Source of the DNA: a virus
IMG/VR virus record: IMGVR_UViG_3300030110_003481
Span: 1-28,489 of that record
Reading direction: 5' to 3' (one strand)
Length of the DNA: 28,489 bases
The translations under genes were made by a program, and so were the position numbers. The notes under the pieces were generated by a model. It did not search any database, was not told where the DNA came from, and saw nothing but the letters and a program-made list of their open reading frames with translations. Below, in pieces: positions 6,455 to 15,600 of this stretch (position 1 is the first letter of the stretch; each line of letters opens with the position of its first letter).

Positions 6455-6673
6455 TTATAATTTATCCATTATTGCTCCTAACATTAGTAATGCAACTGAT
6501 CCAATTGCAACTGTAATAAATGCAATGACGTTACCTAATATTTCTTGAGCTGTTAATTTATCTTTTATAGTATAGTTTTCTATATCTTGGTATTTAAAAA
6601 ACCTATCTAACTCTACTGTATTTAATAAATACTTTTTGTTGTTTTGTTTATGTTTTACAATATGTTGTTTCAT
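6455..6673 (-). CDS. Small C-terminally membrane-anchored protein
   Basis: This 72-residue protein is the first gene after the intergenic region and so probably the promoter-proximal gene of the early operon. The N-terminal 45 residues are polar and basic (MKQHIVKHKQNNKKYLLN). The C-terminal part NVIAFITVAIGSVALLMLGA is a single membrane segment followed by IMDKL. Tail-anchored topology with the N-terminal domain in the cytoplasm is expected. First-transcribed small membrane proteins of phages often modify the host or block superinfection, but that is only analogy. No family is recognised. Confidence 0.65.
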   Translation of the reverse strand: MKQHIVKHKQNNKKYLLNTVELDRFFKYQDIENYTIKDKLTAQEILGNVIAFITVAIGSVALLMLGAIMDKL

Positions 6674-6718
6674 AATTTATTTGTTTAATAATGCTAAATT
6701 ACATAATTTTTTTAACAT

Positions 6719-6738
6719 ATTGTATAAAACTTTACAAT
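6719..6738. promoter_or_regulatory. Inverted repeat in the early leader (possible operator)
   Basis: Within the 185-base gap between the early and late modules there is a perfect 6-base inverted repeat, ATTGTA/TACAAT, separated by 8 bases. It lies 46 bases upstream of the first early gene (start 6673). The surrounding sequence is AT-rich, and I found no convincing TTG...TAnnTTTG promoter pair with the right spacing. The repeat is a candidate operator or part of the promoter, but short repeats arise easily at this base composition. Confidence 0.25.
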
Positions 6739-6768
6739 TATTTTAATTTACTACATATAAATAAATAA

Positions 6769-6797
6769 AAAAAAGCCCCCTAAATGAGAGCTTTTTT
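6769..6797 (-). terminator. Rho-independent terminator closing the late module
   Basis: On the minus strand this reads as an AAAAAAGC arm pairing perfectly with GCTTTTTT. It is extended inward by four more pairs (two of them G-U) to a 12-bp stem, with a 5-base loop. The stem runs into a U-tract of eight. It lies 62 bases beyond the stop of the metallophosphoesterase gene and before the early genes. It therefore separates the two transcription units. A/U-rich outer arms with a short GC core are typical of Bacteroidetes terminators. Confidence 0.85.
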
Positions 6798-6858
6798 CAA
6801 ACAAATATTACAAAAACTATTACTGTCAAACTTAAAAAAACAGCTAAATATATAAAAA

Positions 6859-8085
6859 TTATATAACAATTTTAAATACTGTTTGTTTTTTATGTGTTTT
6901 ATCTAAACTTTTAGCATTGTAAGCTGATAATTCTTTATTTATAGCATAGCCTTTAAATCCTTTTGTATGCTGTAAATCAATTCTTATATCATGCCTTTCA
7001 TTATCTTTCATAATATATATATTTTGTGCAGCCCTAGAGCTTAAAAGTAAAGCATTTTCACTATATGCATTAGCCCCTACAAGTGAACTTGACCTTGCAA
7101 ACATATCAGTTATTTTAGTCTCATGTAAATGCCCACATATCATAAAATCTAGAATAATACCATTTCTAGCATATTTACTTATAACTTTTGCAATCTTGTC
7201 GTTTTGCATATTGCCTAACTGGTGGCCATGTATCAATAATACGTTATGCCCATTAATTTCTACTATTAATTCTAAACTACCTGATGTAATAAAATTTGTT
7301 TTAGGTAATAATAACCTTAAAATTTCAAATATTGTGAAGTCATAATTGTCTGTAGATACTAAATCTACCCAACCGAGTTCGTATGCTCTGCTTTCATTTC
7401 CAGAAACACACCCAACACTAACATTAGCAATGCTATTTAAATCTAAAATAAAATGTTTTAATAAATGTACACCTAAAAATGTTGCTTTTGCCCTGTTTGT
7501 ACTCATAGCAAGTTTTTCGTCAAGCCTTCTATCTGAGTTTAATAAATCACCTGTTATTGCTATAAATATTTCGTTTACATTATAAAAACTAACATATTTT
7601 TTAATATAGTGTGCAAACTTTTGCAATCTTTTACTAGCTACTTCAAAATCATACTTATTATTTTTTAACGAAACAAGTTCATTAAAATGAGTATCAGCTA
7701 TATGAACTATAATAGCTTGTTTGCTTTTACTTGTATGCTGTTTTATTGTAGTATTTAAGCTCTCTGTTTTAAGCAAATCTATTAAAGCTTTGTTATATTC
7801 AACTAAAGCATTTTCAAGCCTAGTATGTTCTCTAAATGATTTGTTTTTTATTCTATTTAAATCAGCTTGTTTTTGACTTTTTTTAGCTAATTTTAAATTT
7901 TCTTGTATAACTTCTTTATCAGCTATTTCATATTGAATTATATCTTTTATTCTATGCCTGAGAGTTTCTTTTTTTACGTTTAAATTATATTTTTCAATTA
8001 AATGTCTAGCAATAGCTTGATAGCCATTGCCATTCCAAAAATGTTCTAATATTTCATCTAAATATTCTAAATACTTTGATTCCAT
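6859..8085 (-). CDS. Calcineurin-like metallophosphoesterase with N-terminal HTH
   Basis: The protein has 408 residues. Residues 10-55 look like a helix-turn-helix (GNGYQAIARHLIEKYNLNVK, TLRHRIKDI), followed by a lysine-rich linker. From about 124 on is a metallophosphoesterase core with the classical metal motifs in order. These are D131-x-H133 (HIADTHFNE), G179-D180 (ITGDLLN), G229-N230 (SGNESR, where families usually show GNH), HGH at 286-288 (LIHGHQL) and GHLH at 318-321. Relatives act on phosphodiesters, often nucleic acids (Mre11/SbcD-like) or nucleotides; the substrate here is unknown. It is the last gene of the late module, one base after the endolysin gene and just before the terminator. 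The HTH fusion suggests a DNA-linked role. Confidence 0.85.
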   Translation of the reverse strand: MESKYLEYLDEILEHFWNGNGYQAIARHLIEKYNLNVKKETLRHRIKDIIQYEIADKEVIQENLKLAKKSQKQADLNRIKNKSFREHTRLENALVEYNKALIDLLKTESLNTTIKQHTSKSKQAIIVHIADTHFNELVSLKNNKYDFEVASKRLQKFAHYIKKYVSFYNVNEIFIAITGDLLNSDRRLDEKLAMSTNRAKATFLGVHLLKHFILDLNSIANVSVGCVSGNESRAYELGWVDLVSTDNYDFTIFEILRLLLPKTNFITSGSLELIVEINGHNVLLIHGHQLGNMQNDKIAKVISKYARNGIILDFMICGHLHETKITDMFARSSSLVGANAYSENALLLSSRAAQNIYIMKDNERHDIRIDLQHTKGFKGYAINKELSAYNAKSLDKTHKKQTVFKIVI

Positions 8086-8451
8086 TTAATAAGTCCAAAT
8101 TACACCTTGTATTTTATCTTCATCGAGGTCAACATGTATAAAATTGTGACCGATACCAAACCTACTAAACCCAGCATTCATTAATGCACCTAAAATTACA
8201 GCTCTTTCCCTACTGTTTTTTACTAATATATCAGCTGCTAAACCTTTTATATGTGAACTATTAGGGTTTTTTTTACTTTCTGGATGGTTTTCACACCTAT
8301 AACCACTTGTTATAATAAATGGTATGCCTGTCCCATCTTCATTTTTAGAATAACCCCTTGCAGCATCTAAAACTTTTAAAAAAGTTCTATTAATTTTATT
8401 TTTACCGCACCCACAAAAACACGCAAATTCTTTTAATTTAAAGTATTTCAT
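8086..8451 (-). CDS. Endolysin, peptidase M15 family (D-Ala-D-Ala carboxypeptidase-like)
   Basis: This 121-residue protein is a single peptidase M15_3-type domain. The zinc-site motifs are SSHIKGLAADI (His67, Asp74) and NFIHVD (His106), with the conserved ITSGYRC before them. The N-terminus carries a CFCGCGK cysteine cluster common in phage members of this family. It is expected to cleave peptide cross-links of the host cell wall at the end of infection. No signal peptide is seen, so a holin is needed for export. Holin-like genes lie just upstream. Its start overlaps the end of a 43-residue ORF. Confidence 0.88.
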   Translation of the reverse strand: MKYFKLKEFACFCGCGKNKINRTFLKVLDAARGYSKNEDGTGIPFIITSGYRCENHPESKKNPNSSHIKGLAADILVKNSRERAVILGALMNAGFSRFGIGHNFIHVDLDEDKIQGVIWTY

Positions 8452-8569
8452 AACAATTATAGATTTTACAACCTTTTATTTGTTTAACAAATACTTTTTT
8501 ATATAAAATTTTTTTTTCTTCCTTTTTATATTTAGGGTTGTTACTATTTAATTTGCGTTTTTTAGCCAT
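8438..8569 (-). CDS. Small basic protein (43 aa) in the lysis region
   Basis: This short ORF was read directly. The ATG at 8569 overlaps the stop of the upstream 58-residue ORF (8562-8564), and its own stop (8438-8440) overlaps the endolysin start by 14 bases. The product starts MAKKRKLNSNNPKYKKEEKK and is rich in lysine, ending GCKIYNCYEIL. It has no membrane segment. Its support is the unbroken overlap chain in a gap that otherwise would hold 270 bases without genes. Function unknown. Confidence 0.45.
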   Translation of the reverse strand: MAKKRKLNSNNPKYKKEEKKILYKKVFVKQIKGCKIYNCYEIL

Positions 8570-8738
8570 TATATTTATTCATTTCGCCATTATGTGGCCT
8601 TTGATTACCATACTTTTTAGTTCGCTTATCAATACGCCTTGGATATTCATACCTTTTTTTTAACTCTTTTACAATATTTCCAAATTGCATAACTAAACTA
8701 TTAGTTTTTTCTGGGTCGTATAATTTATTTTTTTTCAT
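8562..8738 (-). CDS. Small basic protein (58 aa) in the lysis region
   Basis: This short ORF was read directly. The ATG at 8738 overlaps the end of the holin-like gene by 14 bases, and the TAA at 8562-8564 overlaps the next ORF start. The product is MKKNKLYDPEKTNSLVMQFG, then a helix IVKELKKRYEYPRR and a basic polar tail. It has no membrane segment or cysteine motif. Small basic proteins at this position are not diagnostic. Kept because of the coupled overlaps and a balanced amino-acid composition unlike random AT-rich frames. Confidence 0.5.
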   Translation of the reverse strand: MKKNKLYDPEKTNSLVMQFGNIVKELKKRYEYPRRIDKRTKKYGNQRPHNGEMNKYNG

Positions 8739-9117
8739 TATTTATTTTTTCAAAAGAACGCCCACCAAAATATGCTGTATAAATTACAATTAATAATGTT
8801 TGATATACTGGTATAAATTCTTGTTGTATTTTAAATTGCCCAATGTTTCCGCTAAATATAGAAATAATTACAAACATAAAAGTTAAAAATGCTAAAGCTA
8901 ATGGCCTAATGTTTTTGGTTAACAAACTACCATTATTATCACTTAACCATCTACTGGTAACTTCTTTTTGCATTGACTGTTCATAATCAAGCAAAACTTC
9001 TTTTAACTTTTTTTTGGCTTCTAATTTTTCTTCCTTAGTTGTAGTTAAATTATCTACAACACTACCAACTTCTTTTACCAATTCACCAGAATTAAATAAT
9101 TTTTTAAAAAACGTCAT
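8725..9117 (-). CDS. Holin-like protein (3TM-holin / GTA-holin type)
   Basis: The protein has 130 residues. An amphipathic, charged N-terminal part (VDNLTTTKEEKLEAKKKLKE) is followed by a W-L-S-D-N-N stretch and an R-P motif (KNIRPLALAFLTFMFVIISI, membrane segment about 69-90). A second membrane segment follows (about 102-122, IPVYQTLLIVIYTAYFGGRS). This is the pattern of the phage holin family described for gene-transfer-agent release. Expected role: permeabilise the inner membrane to release the endolysin encoded downstream. It begins directly after the stop of a 53-residue membrane ORF (TAAATG). Confidence 0.7.
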   Translation of the reverse strand: MTFFKKLFNSGELVKEVGSVVDNLTTTKEEKLEAKKKLKEVLLDYEQSMQKEVTSRWLSDNNGSLLTKNIRPLALAFLTFMFVIISIFSGNIGQFKIQQEFIPVYQTLLIVIYTAYFGGRSFEKINNEKK

Positions 9118-9279
9118 TTATTTTTTAAAATTCCAATAATATATCTTATAAAAAGATATGCTAATTGCTAAAACAAGTGATACAAAAGTTAAATATTCGT
9201 TACAATCTGTTATACTAAAACCTATTGCTGTTCCATTAGCCGCTAAAATTTCAATTGTATCTTTAAGCTCGCCTTTCAT
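9118..9279 (-). CDS. Small single-pass membrane protein (53 aa), possible second holin component
   Basis: This short ORF was read directly. The ATG at 9279 overlaps the preceding TAA (9279-9281) as TAATG, and its stop abuts the holin-like start at 9117. The product begins MKGELKDTIEILAANGTAIG and contains one hydrophobic segment, YLTFVSLVLAISISFYKIYYW, with a basic tail NFKK. One-segment membrane proteins beside a holin may be antiholins or pinholins; which one cannot be told. The exact junctions on both sides argue that it is a real gene. Confidence 0.6.
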   Translation of the reverse strand: MKGELKDTIEILAANGTAIGFSITDCNEYLTFVSLVLAISISFYKIYYWNFKK

Positions 9280-9623
9280 TATTCTGTCCAAGGCAAAGGC
9301 AAAGTTTCCTCAACTGGGTTTTTTTGCAGTTCAATATTTTCAGCTAATTGTGCATCCATTTCAGCTGGTGTTGGGTCTGTCATTTCATTTAACCAACTTT
9401 CAACATCACTTTGTGTTAAATCATTATAAGGTATAAATGTTGCTGGGTCAACTGGTCCAACTGTTAAAGCACCATAAATATCAGCATAGTAACCTGTTTC
9501 TGTTTCTGGGTTATAGTCATCTGTTTCAGCTGACCTTCTCCAATGTACTGTTATAACAACGTCTTGTAAATCGCCTTCTTGCAATTTAGAATCCATTGAG
9601 CTTATTATCCAATTATATTTCAT
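9279..9623 (-). CDS. Small phage protein of a marine tail-associated family (DUF7936-like)
   Basis: This 114-residue protein starts MKYNWIISSMDSKLQEGDLQ and goes on with VVITVHWRRSAET, a G-Y-Y-A-D-I-Y-G-A segment, FIPYNDLTQSDVESWLNEMT and a C-terminal LPLPWTE. The succession 'W-I-I, VV-x-x-V-H-W-R, F-I-P-Y-x-x-L-T, W-L, L-P-L-P-W' is a pattern I associate with small proteins next to tail fibres in marine phages (DUF7936-like). No enzymatic motif is seen. It lies between the giant fibre gene and the lysis genes, so a role in fibre assembly or tail decoration is plausible but unproven. Confidence 0.55.
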   Translation of the reverse strand: MKYNWIISSMDSKLQEGDLQDVVITVHWRRSAETDDYNPETETGYYADIYGALTVGPVDPATFIPYNDLTQSDVESWLNEMTDPTPAEMDAQLAENIELQKNPVEETLPLPWTE

Positions 9624-9647
9624 TTTTTTTTATTTTTAATTAATTAA

Positions 9648-12600
9648 TTATCCTTCAAAAGCCGCTATTGTCCTTGTTACAGTTGTTCCACCGCTATCGG
9701 TCATTTTAGCTTTTATATTTCCATTTGTGTCCATCCAAATTATTGATTTATTATTTGCTGGATTTGCTGGGTCTGTTTGAGCTGTTAATTCTAATACAGC
9801 ATCTAATGTTACTTTCTTTTGTGTTCCACTTGTTGCTGTAACTCTTGGGTCAAACCTAGCTATTTCAACTTCACTAACACCAGTTGTTGAGCTATTTCCA
9901 CCAATAGTAACTATTCCACCACTTGTTGCAGCACTATAAATACTTCTATTTGTTAGCATTAATAAATCACTTCCACCTACTGTTCCAGCCGCCCCAAATT
10001 TTAATCCATACCTATTATTTCCAGCTTCGTCATTTAATGTAAATCCATAATCTTGTGCAGCTTGTATTCCACCACCGACAGCTCTAATAACTCCATTAAC
10101 GTATAAAGGCACACCAACATCAGTTGTTGTATTTATTAATAAGTTTTGAGAAACATTTACAGTTTCTTGGCTACCATCTAACGTTATATATGCTGTTTGC
10201 CCACCTAAACCATCATCGCACTTAAGCACTAAATCAGCGTTATCAACATTTTGAGTTATAATTAAATTTCCACTTGTATTTTGAGTTGCAATAATACTAT
10301 TAGTTCCATCGTTATATATAAGTAAATCAGAATTAGTACCGAATACAGCTTTTACATTGTCTTGAAATTCTAATCTGTCTTGACTTGCGTCCCATAACAA
10401 ATCTCTACCAGATGTATCGCCATAAAACTTAACATCACCATCTACTTGCAGTTTACTAGAGCCATCGTCAGTTGTTGTTCCAATGAGTACGTTTCCTCCA
10501 GATGTTAAACGCATTTTTGTTGATTCATTAGAGCCATCAATATCTCTGAATCCAAAATTTATGTTTCTATTAGCAGTAGTTTCAGAATCTAATGTAATAT
10601 TTATTGCATGACTTGTAGATGATAATTCGTCTTGCTTATGATAAATTCTTGCAATACCATCATCAACATCAAAATTTAAAGTTTCTAGTTCATTTCGTCC
10701 AATGCTTAATCTAGGATTTGCAGTTGCATCATCTTTAAAAATATCTATACTTTCAAAAAAACCTCTACCAGCTACTTGTAAAATACTTGAAGAACTTAAT
10801 GCACTTGCAGTTGTTGTTCCAATAAGTAGATTTCCGCTAGATGTAATCCTAGCTTTTTCTGAGCCTCTTATGTCAAATTGTATAGCTGAGTTATTAGATA
10901 AAAAATTTGGGTCATTACGAAATCTTAAAATACCATCATTTTGTTCAATTAAAGAGTTATCCGCTGTATTTGTAGCATCTGTATCTTGTAATTTTATTCT
11001 TGGAAATAATCCAGAAATGTGTAGCATTTGGTCTGGACTGGTCGTTCCTATTCCTACGTTTCCAGAACTACCTTCAACAAAGAAAACTTTATCAGTATTA
11101 TCAGTATTTATTCTAAAATCTACGTCTAATTGTGCATCATTAAAAAATATTGTTTTATTAGCCGCAGCATTAACACTTAAATATGTGCTTGTAGCTTTAA
11201 CAGTTGCTATTTCTGTACCAGCCCTATCAAAAGAAATAAAATCACCACTATCTGCTTTTTTCAATTGTAGCTTTGCCCCACTATCAGTTGTTGTTCCAAT
11301 TAGTACATTTCCACCAGATGTCAAGCGCATTCTTTCAGTATAATTTGTAGAAATTACAGCATTACCACTTGACGAGCCAATTCTAACTTGGTCGGCAGTA
11401 GACGCATTGTTTGAAAATGAAACAAAAGAATTATTGCCAGAAGCACTTCTAAAATCAGCTACCATGCTTGAGCTTGATGCATGTACATTTAATGCTCTAT
11501 TAGTTGCTGGTGTTCCAGCACCACTTATAATTGATGTGTTACCATTTACATTTAACTTAGCTCCAAAATCACTAGTTGTTCCAATTAGTACGTTAGATGT
11601 TCCAGCATCAATTCTCATTACTTCTGTATTGTGTGCTGTAAAAATTATATCATCCGCAGTTCTTGTTGTTAATAATTGTAAATTATTAAATCTAGATTTT
11701 ACAACACTATTAGTTGTATCTCCACCAAGCTCAATTATTCCAGAATTTTTATTTCCTAACCTTAAATAATTAGTATTGTTATCAACATAAATCCCTTTAT
11801 TATTTTGTACTAAAATATCACCATGCACTTGTAGTATATAATCGCCACTTGTATCTTCACTAGTTTGTCCAATAAGTAGATTTCCTCCAGATGTTATTCT
11901 AGCTAACTCATTATTATTTTCAACAAACCTCCAGCCATTTGTATCTAAAAATAATTTTCTTGAATTGTCTTGTGTTTTAATATAACCTTCACTTGTTGCA
12001 GTAGTGTTTCCACCAACTTCAAATCCATTAATTCTAGCATGAGCATAACCATTGCTATTAGTGATTACTAAAGGAGTAAAATTACTTGGAAGAATATCTA
12101 CTGTACTATTTGAATCTACAAATCTACCTCTACCAACTACATCTAATGTTCTTGCTGGGCTGGACGTTCCAATTCCTACGTTATTAGTATCTTTTTGTAA
12201 AAATAACCCATCATTACTATCAGCTTTAAAATGCAAAGAGTTCCAACCTGAAAACCCAGTATCAGCACCAGAAATTTGGTAAACATCCGTTGACACAATC
12301 CCAAAAGCAATACCAGTTGATGAATCACCAAATCTTGCATTTCCATTTACTTCTAAAGGTACATTAGGGCTTGTCGTTCCAATTCCTACTTTAGAAGTAG
12401 AATTATTAATCCTCATTGTTTCGCCACCTCCAGAATCTAAAAATCTAAACGTATTTCCATTAAATGTTCTTACAAAACCTCCAGTTGAATCGCTACCAAA
12501 CCAAGTAGCTCCGCCATTACTAATTTGCATATTTCCACCAACCAAATCTAATTTATATGCTGGACTGGCAGTACCTATTCCTACGTTTCCTTCATGTGTA

Positions 12601-15600
12601 AATCTTACTTTTTCAATTAATGACCCAGCGGATGTGCCATCAGGAAAATCAATAGTTATATCCCCAGATGTACTTCCACTTGTACTATCTAAAACACCAA
12701 AAATTCCACCAATAGAATATTCATTATATCCACCAAATTGTAAACCATATTTTTCACCAATAGTTCCACCAATATTATTTATAAATAAAGCTGTATGAGT
12801 ATCTTGAACTGAATTAGTTATTCTAACTGGCTGACTAGTTGTAATTGCATCACCTTTGATTGTTACTAATGCCTCTGGACTAGTAGTTCCAATACCTAAG
12901 CCAGTAGATGTCAAACGCATTTTTTCACTAGAGCCAATATTATGTACTATTGCAGCACTTGAGCCAGATTCAATAGTTATATTTTGAGCTGAAGAAAAAT
13001 AACTTGACCTAATTTTTCTTGTAGCAACACCATCATTTCCATCTACTCTTATTTCAGTATCTACATGCAATCCAACACCACCAGCTGGAGCTGATGAACT
13101 ACCTATTCTAATACTATTTGTTGTTGTGTTACCATTATCAGTAACTTCTTGAAGCGTATCGGCACTTCCAACTTGAGCGTCTACATAAGATTTACTTGCA
13201 GCATCAGTTGCGGCTACTGGAGTTGCTGGTATTGTTACTTGGTCTGTGAATATACCTTTACCAACAACATGGAGCTTTTCTGTGGGGGAATCAGTATTTA
13301 TACCTACGTTATTTCCACCAGTTCTGTTTAATAAAACGTGACCATCTCTTGCTGAAACATAAGCTGTTCCATTGTTTGTTTTTAATTCAACATCAGAATA
13401 TGTTTGATTTGTTTCTAATCTTGCAATACCAGAAGTTGTATCATAAACATGCAATCTTTTACTTGCACTTGTTAATCCTAAAGCCAAATCACCATCAGAT
13501 GTAAGCCGCATTTTCTCACTATTATTTGTGTTGAATGCTATTGGTTGTGTTGCTAAGGTTGTAATATCTAACGAATGGCTACCAACTAAACTGTTATAAC
13601 CAAGAAAAGTGTGTTGAGTTCCACTTAATGAATAGGCACTTATAATTTTTGTAGTAGCTACATTATCTCCACTTACAACGTGTAATTTATTACTTGGGCT
13701 AGTAGTTCCAATTCCAACGCCAGTATCATTTATATAAAGTTGAGTAGTATTTGTATTTGTGTTTTTAAAATTCCAAGTTCCACAATCACCAGTTAACCTA
13801 CTTATAGTTCCAAATAAAATACTACCATAACAACCATTTGTAGTATGAGATACTTGTATTACACCAACATCAGCATTTCCTACTACATCTAAAGCTGAAC
13901 TTGCATTAGTTGTTCCAATTCCTAAGCCAGTAGATGTCAAACGCATTTTTTCAGTAGTTGAAATTGTAAATCTTATATCTGACCCATTGATTAATAAAGG
14001 ACTTGAAGCACTAAAAGCATCATTATATGAAGAAATTCTTGCTAAATTACTACTTGAATTAAAACCAATATTTTGGTCTGTTCCAACATTTATTTGCAGT
14101 TTTGAATTTGGGCTAGTCGTACCAATTCCAACTCCAGTTGTGTTTAATCTTATAACATGGCTATTACTGTTATCAACAGACATGTGTATAAAATCACTAC
14201 TTTCATCACCAATAATTTTAACTCTTCCAATATTAGAATCAAGTGTAGAAAAATAAATTCCTTTAGAATTATCTAACCTAATATCACCACTAGCAATATC
14301 TAATTTTTTTTGAGGGCTGGAAGTACCTATTCCTAAATTACCTCCAGTTGTCAATCTCATTTTTTCCCCATTAGCTTCAAAAATATGATTACCACTTTGA
14401 GTTAATTGATGAGCTGCAACACCATCTCCATTTTGTAACATTAAACCAGCACTTCCACCTCTTAAATAAATAAGGTTATTTGAATGCAAACCTATTTTTG
14501 CACTACCTATACTAAAATTTGTACTTGTAAATGATATTCCATAAGAGGTACTATTTCCATTTGCTGTAACTTCTTCAAGTGTATCAGCTGTTCCAACTTG
14601 AGCATCAACATAGGCTTTTACACTTTCGGCTGTTGGAACATTATTTGCAGTAGCACCACTCATTGTATCACTATCAAGCCAACCAGTTATTTCAACACCA
14701 CCTTTTGCAATACCATCAGCATCAATAGTAAATCCAGCAACTGTTCCTTTTGTTTTGTTTTGGTATTGTTCTGATAAGTCATCTTGGTTTATAAGTAAAA
14801 CAGAATTTTCTGCAATATCATCATATAATGGAACAGCTGTAACACTTATTGTATCATCAGACGCCCCTTGATTTGATGTTACTGTTAATGGGATTATTTC
14901 ATCACCAATAGAATTTACAATATTAAAAGTATCGCCAGTTTTAAATACAGTATTTCCTATTACATTTATTGGTAAACTACTTAATGATTTTTGATCTCTT
15001 GCTGTTATATGTTTTATTGTTCCAGTAAATGTTGTTCCAGCTTGGAATTTTATTAAGTTTGACCCTTCACAATTTAAATAAATACTATAATCACCACTTG
15101 TTGTTATTGTTTCAGTTGTGCCGCTACTACCAGCTTTTACTAATAAACTTCCAGCACTTACAACAACTGTAAAATTAATTTGATATGTAAGCCCTTGCGT
15201 TAAAACTGATTGTGTTAAATCACTTGTTGAGCCAGTTGCTGTAAATGATGCTTTTTTTGCAGTTGTATCTATTGACCAACCAGCACCTAGCGTCCAACCA
15301 GTAGCAACATTAAAGTTACCATTAACAGCAACGTCTGATCCAGTAGCTGGAACAGTAGCCCTAACATAAGCAACTGGGCTGTTCATCATTAAAGCATTTG
15401 TAACTGGTCCTTGTATTTTTGCATTGCCTAATGGGTTATCTATTTGGCCGCCACCTAAACCACCCATGTTAGTTGTAGTTGTTGTAGTAGTTGGTGTATC
15501 TCTAAGAATTTGATAACCTTCATAATCCCATTCATCATATAATGTGTAAAAACTTCCTCTTCTGAAAATATATTCTGGATCAATTTGTTGGCTCCTACTT

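Larger units (their letters stand above)
10090..14370 (-). repeat. Degenerate tandem repeats of the tail fibre gene
   Basis: About 17 copies of a coding repeat encode G-N/T-V/L-G-I-G-T-T/S-S-P-x-x-K-L-x-V-x-G, often preceded by E-K-M-R-L-T-S. Spacing is irregular, roughly 40 to 130 residues, and copies towards the protein C-terminus change from GIGTTSP to LIGTTTD. Such units are thought to form beta-structured segments of trimeric fibres. At DNA level several copies keep long near-identical blocks, e.g. around 11047, 12574, 12895 and 13921. Confidence 0.85.

Noticed and set aside
10702-11343. Long open frame on the plus strand opposite the fibre gene (213 codons), with others at 11407-11769 and 12052-12282
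   Set aside because: They lie antisense to the repeat-rich fibre gene, where low-complexity codons leave the opposite frame open. Their products repeat VVPISTFP-type strings that merely mirror the fibre repeats, and no plus-strand gene order supports them.
10090-14370. Regularly recurring short DNA blocks considered as a CRISPR array or DNA repeat element
   Set aside because: Spacing is irregular, repeats are coding and in one phase, and they translate to the GIGTTSP fibre motif.
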